From the NCBI RefSeq assembly GCF_030272615.1, contig NC_081413.1:551054136-551118135 (forward strand): a DNA stretch of 64,000 bases, in the 5' to 3' direction. Source of the stretch: Cryptomeria japonica. Lineage: Eukaryota; Streptophyta; Pinopsida; Cupressales; Cupressaceae. Positions 10,991-23,006 of this stretch are shown here, piece after piece; the stretch's first letter is position 1, and each line of letters starts with the position of its first letter. Both the position numbers and the translations under genes were made by a program. The notes under the pieces were generated by a model. That model saw only the letters and a list, made by a program, of their open reading frames with translations, searched no databases and had not been told where the DNA came from.

Positions 10991-11343
10991 CTAAGGACAA
11001 AACACGATTTTGAAAAGATCTTGACATGTATCCTCATAAGATACCTCCATCTTTCACCCATTCATCTTCACCTCAACAATTCATTCATCCATTTCTTGCC
11101 TTGCTAGACATTGGGGCAAACAAATACATCTTTCTTCTAATCCAAAAAGCTCCAGAAATCACAAAATGTCCAAAAACTAGAAATAAATAAAAAATTGACA
11201 AAATTAAATAAAATTGTAAATCAAAGCATAACAACATGGACCATCCATCAAATCAAATCAACAACAGGAAAACTCTCGAAGTCTGCAACCAAACTGATCA
11301 CATGTCTTATTAATCAATTCATCACATCTATCAACATCAACAT

Positions 11344-11554
11344 GTCTTATAAAAGGATAGGTACACTCGAAACCAGACAGATCGGTCTTATATGGGGTAC
11401 TCACTCTTTGAAACCAAACATTCCTATCAATCATTGAGTCTTGTTAATCAATCCATCTAACAACATCAACATCAACCTATCTTATACAGGGATAGGTACA
11501 CTCGAAACTAGAAAGATCGGTCTTATACGGGGTACTCGCTCTTTGAAACCAGAC
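11344..11554. repeat. Hairpin-type 35-nt repeat array I (four units)
   Basis: Four 35-nt units start at 11344, 11385, 11479 and 11520. Each begins (g/a)TCTTATA and ends near GAAACCAGAC, so most units begin GTCT and end AGAC and could pair end to end. They are the reverse-complement form of the nine units at 27751-28181: same length, same ends, different middle. The last unit ends eight bases before the LTR boundary at 11563. The stretch from 10990 to 11343 is unassigned. Confidence 0.7.
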
Positions 11555-11562
11555 ATTCTTAT

Positions 11563-13025
11563 TGATGCACGCTAAAAAGGACACAAAAGACACATAGTTC
11601 AGATGTTAATAAGTTAGTGATAATCAAAATGAAACACAAATGAACCTATGATCCTTAACATGCTTATCAAGAAAGATAAAAATCACACAATAAGAAGCAT
11701 ACACAAACGAAGGAAGGAAAGAAAACCCCCCAAGATGCTCCCCAACATGCTCATAGTTGCTTCTCCCTTGTTCCTCTCCTCTCCAAGTTCCACATGAGTG
11801 TAGCTCTCAAATTTTTGCACTATTCATGGATGTCTTATGAAGATTCAATATGTTTATGAAAATGAGAACACGTGCCTATGAAAGTGTAAACAAGTTACCA
11901 TGAGAAAGCACCTAATTAGTCTATGTAAATTTTAGTAAAATAACAATGTTAATGCTTCTAAATGCTCTCTTAAAAATGACTATAAGTTTGATGCACAAGA
12001 ATTTCTGATTCTTAAAATGAAGAATAAGAGCTCTATTTATAGGCAAAATAGGGCAATGGATGGTAAAGATTGAGTAATCTTAGCAAGGGCCAGGATTGAT
12101 AGATTTATGATCCATGTGATGGCTTTCAACCCAATCCCATGATGACAAATGCCAACATGAGATGGCTTGAGAGGAGAGGGAAGAAGCATTAAATGCTTAA
12201 GATGACATGAAGGTTACCTTGGGAGCATTTGGTTAGGCTTGAGTTAATGAATAAAGCTTTTATTCAATTAATAATGCCTTTATCCAATGGACAAACTCTT
12301 GTGCAATAGTTAATGGGGATAACCATGGTCAAAGCAATAAATGCTTGAAGAGACCCATGAGTTAAATGAGGGTTGAGTTAGAAGGAAAGCCTCTAACTAT
12401 GTGGGTGAGTTGAGTTTAACCATTAATGGTTATGTAAGAGCCATAAATGGTTATGTAAGAACTATAAATGGTTTAGAAGACTTTGGGGGTTAACTTGTTG
12501 GAGAATAAAAAGCCTTTAATGTATTTCAAAGACTTTGGAGGCTTTGAGAAGTGACTTCTCTTTGCTTAGGAATGTGACAATAATTAGGGAGGGGGATTAG
12601 GCTAATTTGAAATGGATTAGAAGAATCTAGAAGGGGTTTAGGAGGCAAGTGGGTTTGGTGGGTGAGAGAAAATAGGATTTTATTTAAAAATAAAATTCAT
12701 TCATTTCAACTAAAATTGTGCAACTTGCATTTGTAGGAGAATGCAAGTGGGGGGGGAGTTTAGAGATTTAAATAAATATTTTTTTATTTATTTAAATGAG
12801 GAAAGGGGTTCAATTAAACAAATATGCTTTAGTTATTTAATTGATTGTTAGAGTATGGTTTAACGAATTAATTTAAATAAATTGAATAATTTATTTAATT
12901 AATAGAAGAAGAGATTTAAGGTGAATTAATTAAATATCAATTTAATTAACTGTTGACTAATGGTTAAATAATCAAATAAATAGTAAATATTCATTTAATT
13001 AAGTGGACAGATTTATGTGTCTACA
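11563..13025 (-). mobile_element. 3' LTR of Ty3/gypsy element I
   Basis: On the minus strand the block starts TGTAGACAC at 13025 and ends GCATCA at 11563, the same ends as the LTR at 26351-27463. A polypurine tract abuts the start. A TATA-like CTATAAATAG on the minus strand lies near 12033-12043, consistent with U3 at the high-coordinate side and R/U5 at the low side. The U3 part (about 12660-13025) has many TTTAAATAAAT blocks. No matching 5' LTR is present because the element is truncated near 19260. Confidence 0.65.
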
Positions 13026-13040
13026 TTTGCCCCTCTTTGA
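13026..13040 (-). promoter_or_regulatory. Polypurine tract of element I
   Basis: The minus strand reads TCAAAGAGGGGCAAA directly before the LTR start TGTAGACAC. Purine-rich tracts at this position prime plus-strand DNA synthesis. Element II has the same tract at 27464-27479. Confidence 0.75.
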
Positions 13041-15216
13041 GATGGTGCGGTTTATCGTGTCGTTTCAAAGAAAGAAAGACAGGTATGAGAAATATGCTCC
13101 ATAAATGTTAATTTAGTGGGTGGTATTCCCCCTCAAGAGATGGGCCATTTTTTTTAAAAAAAATTGGGTGATCTCTTGAAAAAGAGCAAGAAGTTAGGGG
13201 GAGGTAAAATAGAAGAAATTAGAAATAACAGCGAAAGAATGGGAGAAGACGGAGGTAAAACGAAGAAAGGGAAAGCCCATGAGTACCCTTAGGTCATGCA
13301 GGAGATACAGTGCAAATGTAGTGTGTGCTTTTATTGATACTGCGCAATTGATCAAAATTGGTTGGGCAATCTAGTGCAATAGGTTGAATTTCCCCAGTTG
13401 AGTCAAAGCGTGACAGTTGATGTCAGTTGTTTGCTTGAACAAGATAAAGTCTGAGTAAGTGAGTCAAATTGACATGATGAGACTTAGACAATTTATGTGA
13501 TTGCCCGATGAAGTCAAGGTATCTGAAGCAAAATACTCATTGAGACTTAGACAATTGATGTAATTGTCTATTTGATTGTGTTTGATTGGTTGATCAATTG
13601 ACAGTGTTCGTGTTGTAGGTTGTTTATGGTGTTTGCTGGACTTAGTGTACCTATTGAGACTAGACAATTGATGTAAATGTTTGTTGTAGTCTAGGATTGT
13701 CATAATTGATTACCTGTTGAGACCCATAGATACTTGATCAAAAAGTAGCTGTTGATAGTCTAGGTGTGCATGAGTTGATGTATCTGTGTAGATAGAGTAA
13801 CTTGCTTTGCTTATAGGATGACCTAGGATGGGAAACGATGCAAGGTATGCAATTATGATGATGACTTAGATAGGGAGGGTGAGCGGGGTGATTCAATGTT
13901 AGATATAAGGTATGAAGGACCTAGGACCCATTCCTATGTAAGAGGAGCAAAATAGAGTACATCCATTGTCATGACTATGTATGAATGATATTTAGCAATA
14001 TGGATTTATAGATGGATGAAATGCAATATATATAGATGAGATTAAATAGTGATCCATGGATTATTCCTAGTCTTAATTTTCATCATTGAGCATGGTAGTA
14101 TCGATCTTGGCCGACGTAGCAGAAACCAAGGTTGAGCGTTTCACCTGTAAGCAAACATCGCAGACAAGGAAAGTCCCCCTCCATTCTGGTTCATGTACAG
14201 ATGGTCGAGGTATACGATGTAGTCAGTAAGCCATAGTGATCCATGACTATATTTTTGCATAGGATCACGTACCTTAGTGAACTTCCCACGTAGACACCAT
14301 TAGTATATGCCCAGAACTTCATTGGAACAATCCACAGACAACAAACAAAGAAAAAGATATCAAGAACCATCCCGACTACTCTAATCACTTATAGATATCC
14401 TGGAGTAGTGTAGGAACCTGATATAAATAAAATAAAAAATCAACCAAGTACTTATCAGCCAAACATAATTTTCTTGTCAAAGAAAATGTTATCATGTCTT
14501 GTCTGTGAGGAAGGAAGCATCCTTGCGAAGACGGTTGTGTGTAGATGTTTTGATTAGTTGGTTGATTTGATAGGTGGTCATCGTTTGAGTAGCTCAAAAT
14601 GTCGTGTTATGTCTTTTTTGATGTGTATGTACAAGGAATAATATACTTTGAAATTGTTTTTGATTGATTTTGATGTTTCTGTCATGCTTTTGGATTTTTT
14701 GAATGCTGTGAATGTTTTGGGTATTATCTTTGTGACTTTTTGCAAATATTTTTGGGATTTTGCTGAGATTTTATGAATGTTTTTGGTATTATTTTAAGAC
14801 ATTTTTGAATGAGAAAATCAATGAATCACAAGAAAATGTAGAATACAATCCCATTAGTAGGTTTAAGAATATTGCCCCCAGTTAGATGTCGGTATGGAAG
14901 CGTGATGCGGGACACATGAAGTAATAACCCTGATTGCATATCAATAACAAGCCATGGTATAAATGATGGATGAATGGATGTGATTGCAACGAATTCGAAA
15001 GAAAATGGAGCCATAGCCTTTACAAATGGCATCTGTTTACCAGGTTTTGACCACTATACTTACCCAAGGTGCCACCAGAGTGGTTTTCACCGTTTGGATG
15101 AATGATTTTTCTTTACTATTTTCTTGTTTTTTTGTATTTTTGTATCTTGTTCAGGATTGTTTTCTGAATGTTTTTGGTATTTTCTGATATTGGAGGAGCC
15201 TGATGCCCGACACAGC
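13041..15216 (-). mobile_element. 3' untranslated region of element I (no gene)
   Basis: This is the non-coding interval between the integrase stop and the polypurine tract. It contains diverged repeats around 13480-13700 ('ttgagacttagacaattgatgtaattg' type, about three copies). The small ORFs here do not resemble known proteins. A long 3' region with tandem repeats is also seen in element II, so it appears to be a property of this group. Confidence 0.6.
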
Positions 15217-16612
15217 TTATGTATGAAACCTTTTTAGATGCATGTTGTTGATCGGATCTACTAGTGGTTCTCCTTCTGAATTTGCTAACTGATATTCCCC
15301 AGACCCGAAGACGGCAGTGATGACATATGGACCCAGCCAATTGGATTCAAATTTGCCTCGGTATTCTCTGTTTGGTTGATTGCAAGGATTCAGCCTAAGA
15401 ACAAGATCTCCTACTTCAAATGTGCGAGATTTGACTCGATGATTATAGCTTATGCTCATGTGCTGCTGATAGGCTTTTAGGTGGTTGTAGGCAACTTGTC
15501 GCTTTTCATCAAGCAGTTCCAAGTCTTGCAGACATGAGACTCGGTATGCTTCATCATCTATGAAATTGTGCAAGGAGACCCATAGAGATGGCATTTCAAC
15601 CTCAATAGGCAAAATGGCTTCTGCTCCATAAACCAGTGAGTAGGGGGTTGCGCCTGTGAGGGTTTGAATGCTAGTTTGATATGCCCATAGTGTCAGATTC
15701 AATTGAATGTGCCAATCACAACCAACATCATTGACTGTCTTTTTGAAAATCCTCAATATATTCTTATTGGATGCTTCAACTTGACCATTGCCTTGTGGGT
15801 AATATGGGGTGAAAAAATGGTGTTGGATATGAAACTTCTCACAGAGTTCACAAACATCCTGATTTTTAAAAGGGATCCCATTATCTGTGATGATGGACAT
15901 GGGTACACCATACCGACAGATGATGTAATTAAGGATGAACGAGGCGATCTGCTTACCGGTGAGTTGGGTGAGTGGAACGACTTTGATCCACTTTGTGAAG
16001 TAATTTGTGGCGGTAATGATAAATTTATGACCATTGGATGAAGATGTATGGATTTTACCCACAAGATCAAGTCCTCTTTGAAAAAAGAGCCATGGTGTTG
16101 TGATAGGTTGCAATTCCTGTGCTGGGGCATGTATCAGGTCTCCATGAACTTGGCACTTCTTGCACTTTCTGATAAAGTAGTAGGAGTCTTTCTCCATGGA
16201 GGGCCAAAAGTACTTGCCTCGCATGATTTTCTTTGCTGGTGAAGGACCGCTTGAGTGAGCCCCACAAATTCCTTCATGTACCTCTTCCAAGGCTTTTGTT
16301 ATCTCATCTCGTTCCAAACATCGAAGGAGAGTACCATCAAGACTTTGCTTGTATGGGGTTTCGATAATGATGGTGTATCGAGCAGTTTGAGGGATAATTT
16401 TTTTTTCTTTGGTTGTTTGATTGGTTAATGGGAAGTGTGTGGTCACGTAGGTAAGTGAAAAACTCACTATACCATGGGGAGTCGAAACCGACAAGGCGAC
16501 ATATCATTTCAGTTTCGGGGATATCATAAGTGGGGATCCAAAGTTGTTTTACCAAGAATTCATAGCGTGTCAAATTTTGTGGAAGATCTAGGAGAGATGC
16601 AATTGTAGTCAT
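15217..16612 (-). pseudogene. Element I integrase (Ty3/gypsy)
   Basis: The main frame (15217-16494, 425 aa) shows the HHCC zinc domain (EGICGAH, then CKKCQVHGD), and the catalytic core with Asp in GLDLVGKI, Asp in IITDNG and Glu in GNGQVEASNK. A C-terminal chromatin-proximal region ends with LGPYVITAVFGSGEYQL and MHLKRFHT. The N-terminal lead-in (16337-16612: MTTIASLLDL...) is in another frame, so there is one frameshift near 16420-16440. The DDE residues are intact, but the protein as a whole is not expressible from this copy. It would insert the element's cDNA into chromosomal DNA. Confidence 0.88.
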
Positions 16613-16747
16613 TGCATCGGCAACTCGATTCTAATCTCTTGGTACTTGCTCAAATGTGATAGTTGTAAATGATTCTTTGAAACTATCCACTATCCATTTG
16701 TACGACATGAGCTTATCATCCTTTGTTTGGTATTCATCAGTGACTTG

Positions 16748-17056
16748 TCAGATGACCAGCTGGGAATCTCCATATACTTGCAGCTCTTTTAGATTCCATT
16801 GTGTGGCCAATCTGAGCCCTGTGATCAAGGCCTCATATTCTACTATATTATTTGTGCATGGGAAAGTGAGTCTGTAGGACTTCAGGATACTGTCACCTTG
16901 AGGTGTGATAAAAAGAATACCTGCCCCTGAGCCATGTTTGGTGTATGAGCCATCAAAATATAGCTTCCAGGGTTGTGTAGCTGTGATCATGGAAATTTCC
17001 TCATTTGAAAAGTTGTAAATAAGAGGATAGTCGCCTTTGAGTGGTGCATCAGCCAA
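16748..17056 (-). pseudogene. Element I second (archaeal-type) RNase H
   Basis: WKLYFDGSYTKHGSGAGILF is followed by TPQGDSILKSYRL, NNIVEYEALITGLRLA and VYGDSQLVI. The Asp, Glu and Asp are in the order of an RNase H fold, and the style is that of the additional RNase H found downstream of the normal one in Tat/Ogre-type plant elements. A first RNase H lies just upstream (17072-17305). Stops separate it from both neighbours. Confidence 0.82.
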
Positions 17057-17071
17057 CTAATTTGCAATAAC

Positions 17072-17755
17072 CTATCCCTTGATAGCTTTGCGGTCCACAT
17101 ACTCAATATCAAATTCACTCAGGATCATAACCCATTTGGCCAAGCGGCCTGTCAATGTTGCCTTGCTGAGTAGGTACTTGAGTGGATCTATCTTGGCAAT
17201 AAGTTGTACTTTATGCATTAATATGTAGTGCCTTAATTTGGTGGCTGCCAAGATAACTGCTAAGCAAGCTTGCTCAATAGGTGTGTAATTGAGTTCATAG
17301 CCCACCAGTGTTCGAGAGATGTAGTAGACAACACATTCTTTTCCTTACGCATTATGTTGTGCTAGCAGTACTCCTAATGTCATGGTTGTAGTTGAGATGT
17401 ATAACAATAGAGGTCTACTCGGATATGGTGGGATCAACATTGGTGTATTCATTATGCAGTCTTTAAGCATTTTGAATGCTTGCTGGCATTTTGCATCCCA
17501 TTAAAAGCGGATATTTTTATGTAACAGATGGGTGAAGGGATGACATTTATCAGCCAATTGTGCAATGAATCGCCAAATTGATTGTAGCTACCCTTGTAAT
17601 GTCCTCAACTGACTGATATTCTTTGGAGGTGGCATTTCCATGATTGCCTTGACTTTCACAGGATCTACCTCAATGCCTTTACTTGAGACAATGTATCTTA
17701 GGAGCTTCCTGGAAGTTACTCCAAAGACACATTTTTGGGGATTGAGATGAATGTG
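17072..17755 (-). pseudogene. Element I, RT C-terminus and first RNase H
   Basis: GYELNYTPIEQACLAVILAA, then LRHYILMHKVQLIAKIDPLK and LSEFDIEYVDRKAIKG are the standard Ty3/gypsy RNase H landmarks. They match the element II sequence at 31200-31340 closely. The stretch 17306-17755 carries the connecting RT thumb and connection region, broken by stops and shifts. Confidence 0.78.
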
Positions 17756-18637
17756 CTATTGTTCTAATCTATTGAAGATTTTATCTAGTACTACAAGATG
17801 ACCCTCTCTTATTAATGATTTAGCTAGTAAATCATCCACATAATCTTCCATTATGGTGTGCATCATATTGTGGAATATGGTAGTCATGGCTCTTTGATAT
17901 GTTGCCCCTGCATTCTTTAGACCAAATGGCATCACATTCCAACAGTATGTTCTCCATGGACATGTGAAAGCAGTTTTGTGTTGAGCCTCTGGAGCAATTT
18001 TTATCTGGTTGTACCCTGGAAAGCCGTCCATAAGAGAAAGCATCACATGACCTATTGTTAGATGGACAATCATGTCGATTTTTGGTAAGGGGAAGTCATC
18101 TTAAGGACATGGCTTGTTTAAATATCTAAAATTCGTACATATACAGATGCCCCCATTAGGTTTGCCAATAGGTACAATATTGGAGATCCACTCTGCATAA
18201 TCAATTGGTCTGATGAAACCAACATCCAAGAGCTTTTTAAGTTCAACCTTGACAAGAACGACAATTTGTGGGTGCATCTTTCCGAGCTTTTGTTTGACAG
18301 GTTTAGCTCCTCCTGCTATAGTTAGGTGATGCAATACCAAATCTGGATCTAAGTAGGGCATGTCTACATAAGACCATGCAAAGTTGATTTGGCGCTTCTG
18401 GAAGAATTCCACAAATTTTGGTTGTTCTTCAGGAGTTAATAGAGATGCCAAATGTATTTTGTGAGGAGTCTCAAGGGTCCCCACATTGAATTCTTTCATT
18501 TCTTCTAGGATGGTTGATCTCTCTTGATTCGTACTAAAGGGGAGGATGTCAAACCTTTCATCCTCAGGCGCCTCGGAGAGGTTTTCACCTTTGGATACGC
18601 TCTTTGTTTTTACTTTTTTGGGATCAAAAAGTGCCAC
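17756..18637 (-). pseudogene. Element I reverse transcriptase
   Basis: Two consecutive frames (18101-18637 and 17756-18073) carry the Ty3/gypsy RT. EWISNIVPIGKPNGGICICTNFR is followed by a stop at about 18101, then by LSLMDGFPGYNQIKI, MPFGLKNAGATYQRAM and the catalytic YVDDLLAKS. Changes such as the TAA before 18101 show decay. The domain copies the element RNA into DNA. Confidence 0.87.
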
Positions 18638-18790
18638 CGTGTGGTTTTCACTAGAAGATCCATGTTTTATTGTAATATTTTTGCAATTGAAAGGTTTGGC
18701 ATCTGCCCCAAAGTATGTTGCGCTGTTAAGTTTGATGGCAAACCCAACTTTATGATCCCCGCTTGGTATGTTATCCCGTAATTCTAGAGT

Positions 18791-19156
18791 CTATGAGTGC
18801 CTCATCATTTTGGAAATGGTCAAGGCATGGGGATTTGGCTGGTTCCATTCAATGAGTTTGGGATGAATGATAGGCATTACTTTGTCGATTAAGTTGAGTT
18901 CGTGGGAGGCATCAATGAGGGTTAATACGGAGGTGTGAAGTTCATCGATGGTACTCTCCTTGTCAGATTTTGGCATAGGGCCTGTGGAAGTTGCTTCTAG
19001 CTCAGGAACCCAAAAAGTTTTAATCCATGCTTCTCCATAAACTGGTATATCCTTTCGAGGTGGAGGGAGTGATGTTTCTTCCTTGTCTGAAGTATTTAAA
19101 TGCATTGAATCCCATTCCCACTCATGTGAGTCTGTCACAGAATCACCCTCTAGCAT
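18791..19156 (-). pseudogene. Element I, protease-RT linker fragment
   Basis: This 121-aa frame contains ...SHELNLIDKVMPIIHPKLIEWNQPNPHALTI, which corresponds to SHELHLVHPELIDWGQRDKPTLDI in element II, the region between the G-patch and RT. It marks the most 5' coding sequence that survives of element I. Sequence homologous to protease, G-patch and gag is missing. Confidence 0.65.
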
Positions 19157-19548
19157 CCGATTACTGTACCAAGTTGGGATGTCTTTTGCATTGAATAGTG
19201 CATTAGTTATTGGCTTATGTACTATTGGATAGACAACTGCTCCCTGACCCTATTGAACAATATTCCCAAAGATTCAGCCATAAAAATGTTAATTTTATAT
19301 TAGTACTGTTAAAATTATTAGATTATTATTTTTTATTATTCTAATTACTAATATATTATATTGTTGACTTATTATATTATTATCAATATTAATACTTTAA
19401 TTATTAGAATATTTTTATTTTAAAAAATTATATTACTATTTTATAATTTTTCTGACTATATTAATAATGTTTTATATAATAATAGTATTAAATTGGGTGA
19501 GCATAATGCTAACTTAACCAACCAAGAGTTATTTATAAATTACTTGTA
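19157..19548. other. Truncation point of element I and AT-rich spacer
   Basis: Similarity to the Ty3/gypsy polyprotein fades near 19260. The remaining bases to 19548 are very AT-rich ('ttattattttttattattctaattac' style), with no gene, LTR or PBS visible. Confidence 0.5.
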
Positions 19549-19564
19549 AAGTAAAAGATTTGTT
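19549..19564. repeat. Target-site duplication of LINE B, 3' side
   Basis: AAGTAAAAGATTTGTT here is identical over 16 bases to 24483-24498. It abuts the T-rich (A-rich on the sense strand) end of the LINE, the arrangement made by target-primed insertion. Confidence 0.85.
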
Positions 19565-19947
19565 TTTGATTAAGGAAAATAAGGTTTTAAGGGACCCAAA
19601 ACCCGCTTACATTATGAAAGATGAACAAGAAAGAAACAAGAGAAGATAAGACCAAGACAAAAAAAGCTGCAAAAAACCAGCAGCTAGGACAAAAGGACAA
19701 CATAGAGCCAGCGAGAAACTGGCATCCAAAACCCAACATTACAAGTCAAATGAAAACTTTTATAGACTCCTCAACATTCTGAACCAACAACATCATGGTC
19801 TTAGCGGCTTCTCTCAGATCATTGTTCTCTTGTTTCAGCTTAACATCTTTCATCTTTGTCTCCATATCACTAGTTGTCTACCTGGTCCTTTGCGTGGAGA
19901 TTTGATGAGCAGAGCTGGAGGTCGGTTCATCAATGATTACCAAATCC

Positions 19948-21641
19948 TTATTCTGAGTTGTCCTCTCTAAGTGATCCACCAAGGCATTCATGTTTTGAGA
20001 GGAGACTCTTGAGACTGTGGTTCATGAAGCTTTTCAATGCCTTCTCATTTTGAGCAACCCGATTGATGATGTTCTCATTATCCGCCTCAGTCTTTTCTTT
20101 TACAATTCTAATAACATCCTCCAGATGTTTCAAATCCCTTTTTATCAGGTCTTTTTTCGACCAATCTTGCATCTCAATTTCCTCCTCAGGTTCACTGGTT
20201 TCCACCTCCTCACTCTTTTTCCTCGAATTTATTTCCTTAATAAAATTGTGTATCTTATTTTCCAGGTCCCTCTGTTCGCTCTGAATGCTTGTTATATTGT
20301 CAATAACCCACTTTTGGAGATTGAAAGACTCCAGTGTGCAATTCCGAGCAGTATTCAATATAGTGTTCGTCGAATCCCTACCCTGCTCACGAATTTAGGG
20401 TTGGCTTCCTCCATGGAGTTCGGGACAACATTCCTGCTATCTAAACCCATAGGGTTAGAATCAGGGTTTTCAAAATTGGCATCTTTTTTTCCCTTCCTTC
20501 TCTTCTCCAACATTCTCTTCCTTCTCACTCTCCACTTCAATCTCAACCTCCTTCCCCTGTTCCTCCTCCAAATCATCATTCACCTCTGTGTCCACATTAT
20601 CAATGTCAACTCTCCCTTTTTTTTATGGGTAGGGGCATTAGACAGGTCATCATCAGACTCAGAGTCATTACAACTCTTAGAAACATGTGCATTTGTTACC
20701 AGGTTATCATCCTTGCTAACACTAGCTTTTTTCTTCGGGTGTTCGTAAATGAACAAAATAAGCCCCTGATGGGCTATGGGGTAAGATTTGGGCTTTTTGG
20801 TGTGGTCAGCCAAGCTCTCATTCAGGGAAGATGCTAAATAAAAGGGCAGATAAATCTTAACCCCATGGTGAAAATGATTGAGAATTGCAAAATGATAATT
20901 GTCGACTTTAGTAAATCTACCATCAACAGTAAGGAATTCCATCAAAACCCTTAGCACTTTCTGCCAAAAAGACTTTACCTGCTACGGGAGGTAGTAAGAA
21001 ACGTTGTCTTTCTTGGCAAGCCGAGCCTTCTCATCCTCAGTTTTCGAGAAGTTTTTAATCGCTTTAGCAGCAAACTTTTGGTCTCTATAGAACTTTGTGC
21101 CCTCCGCAACCAAATCCTCATTCCAGGTCTCCCCAAACAAAGTGACTCTGTTGTTATTCCAAACCTTAGCAAAGCCTTGAGACACTGATTTTCTGCTACC
21201 ATGCAACTTTTCCATATAGTCGGTGAATCCATATCTATGGAGCCTCCTCCACACTTTCCACTCACTCTTCCAGTTCTCGTAACCAGAGGGCTCATTCCGG
21301 TTTAAGTTACCTCCCATATTGAACAATAGGTTGAAGTCCCCAATGGTATATCTCACAAATTGTAGGCCAAGACTTAAACACGGGCTCTTGAACAAAATAT
21401 TGGGGTCACAGAACAGAGTCCCATCCATGATTTTAAAGAAAATAATAATGGTCGCACAGATCCAACACTTATTATTGTAATCCCCTTCACACAAATGATC
21501 ATAAAAATGATGCCTAATAACAATCGTTACCTGACAATTCATTTGCCCCCAAACTATGTCTTTGATTTGCGGAGCCCAAAAGGTGATCATGATTTTAACT
21601 TGACCCATTGATGCGATCAAATAATAATTGCTCCCTAACAT
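19948..21641 (-). pseudogene. LINE B third ORF downstream of RNase H, function unknown
   Basis: Four frames (20982-21641, 20580-20957, 20355-20579, 19948-20358) read as one decayed protein of roughly 550 residues. An in-frame stop at 20982 follows SYYLP, and the next frame continues after it. The N-terminal half contains WKSEWKVWRRLHRYGF and GETWNEDLVAEGTKFYRDQK, with a 'W-x-ED-VAE' pattern seen in some plant transposon-associated proteins. The middle has a basic/acidic low-complexity segment. The C-terminus (19948-20358) is highly charged with heptad-like spacing (QSEQRDLENKIHNFIKEI...), suggesting a coiled coil. I do not recognise the family with certainty. Confidence 0.55.
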
Positions 21642-22180
21642 CCCTTTTACATTGGGCCTCTCTGATATATTTAGCCTCCACCTCTAAATTGACCCCTTCA
21701 TTAGCTAAAAGGTCTGCAACCTTATTGCCTTTCCTTAGAGTGTGAGTTATGAGAATACTAACATAGTCATTTAATAAATTTTTAGCACTTTCAATCATAT
21801 TAGTAATATTCCAAGAGGACGAACTAGTACCTTTAAGAGCCTGAATGATATTGAGGGAGTCCCTTCCAACGATTTTTTTTAAAATTTGAATCCCTGAGCA
21901 AGCTGGAGGCTTTTTAGCATAGCCTAAGCTTCAACCACATGATTATTTTGGACCCCAAAGGAGAAGCAATAACAACAATGCAGACACCTTGAGCATTTTT
22001 GATGACTCCTCCCCCACCGGACTTCCCCGGGTTGCCTTTAGCAACCCCATCAAAATTCACCTTGACCCAATCATGATCAAGAAATCTCCAAACAATATTT
22101 TCTCTCCTTGTCTTATTGTCAGATTTGTAGACTTTGTGGATTAAGTTCCATTCAGTAAAGATGCCTTTTTTCAATATCAT
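21595..22180 (-). pseudogene. LINE B RNase H domain
   Basis: WVKVNFDGVAKGNPGKSGGG shows the first catalytic Asp in the usual NFDG..KGNPG setting. The second frame (21595-21798) ends with THTLRKGNKVADLLANEGV, the terminal N-x-x-AD-LA motif. A frameshift lies between the two parts, near 21900. The Asp/Glu set could not be fully traced through the gap. Confidence 0.83.
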
Positions 22181-22640
22181 TCATATCAGCAAAAAACCAT
22201 TGTTTATTGTTCCTGTGAGGAATATTTATGTTTTCTTTTATAGCCCTGCAAACTTTTTCAAAGACCACCTGAGAAGTGCACTTAGCTTCCCTAAATATTT
22301 TGTTATTTCTCTCTTTCTAGATGCCCCAAAAAGTCATGGGAAGGATCAAGGACCAAAGGTTCTTGATAAGAGGAAATTTGGTGGGAAAGGTTCATTGCCA
22401 AATAATTTCCTTGAGACTCTTGTTCATAACCCAATCAACTTTCCAATTCACCCAAAACTTACTCCAGATTTCCCATGTGAAGGAGCAATGGATAAACAGA
22501 TGATCAACTGATTCTTCCTCTTTCTAACATAGCTCACACCTATTAAGGGAACATAAAACCTCTTTGGACCAAGTTATCAATAGTAAGAATCCTATTGTGA
22601 GTAGCAAGCCAAAAGAACATGTTGACTTTAGGGATAAGAA

Positions 22641-23004
22641 TTATATTCCAAACTTTACCCCATATAGGGTTGCTGATTTGGGTAAAAGTGTTTTTATAGG
22701 CTGAGGCAACCGTAAAGTCACCCCTTGGATTACTCCAGAGGAAAACATCATCAGAATCTTTGTTAATAGAAAAGGACAGCAGCTCCTACTGAAGCAGGGA
22801 AAACCCAACATGAATAACATCAAGCCTAACCCATTTGTTCTCCTTCCAGTAGTTACACACCATAGACCCAAACCTCCTTTTACATTCATTAATGAATTGA
22901 TTGCAGTCTTGATTAAAGAGAGGTTCGTCTTTAATCCAAGGATCCTCCCAAAACCTAATTTTGTCACCTTTTCCAAGGACCCATCCAGCTCCAGCTTTGG
23001 CCAC
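22641..23004 (-). pseudogene. LINE B zf-RVT region (two frames)
   Basis: GAGWVLGKGDKIRFWEDPWI is the WxxGxGxxIxFWxDxW signature that precedes the zf-RVT domain in plant LINEs. It lies in the 22786-23004 frame, and the overlapping 22641-22976 frame continues the region. The domain proper would fall between here and 22180 and is broken by stops. Confidence 0.65.
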
Positions 23005-23006
23005 TT

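Noticed and set aside
20017..20748. 243-aa plus-strand ORF
   Set aside because: Antisense to the third ORF of LINE B; it is rich in Leu/Phe/Ser because the opposite strand is Lys/Glu-rich, and has no family match.
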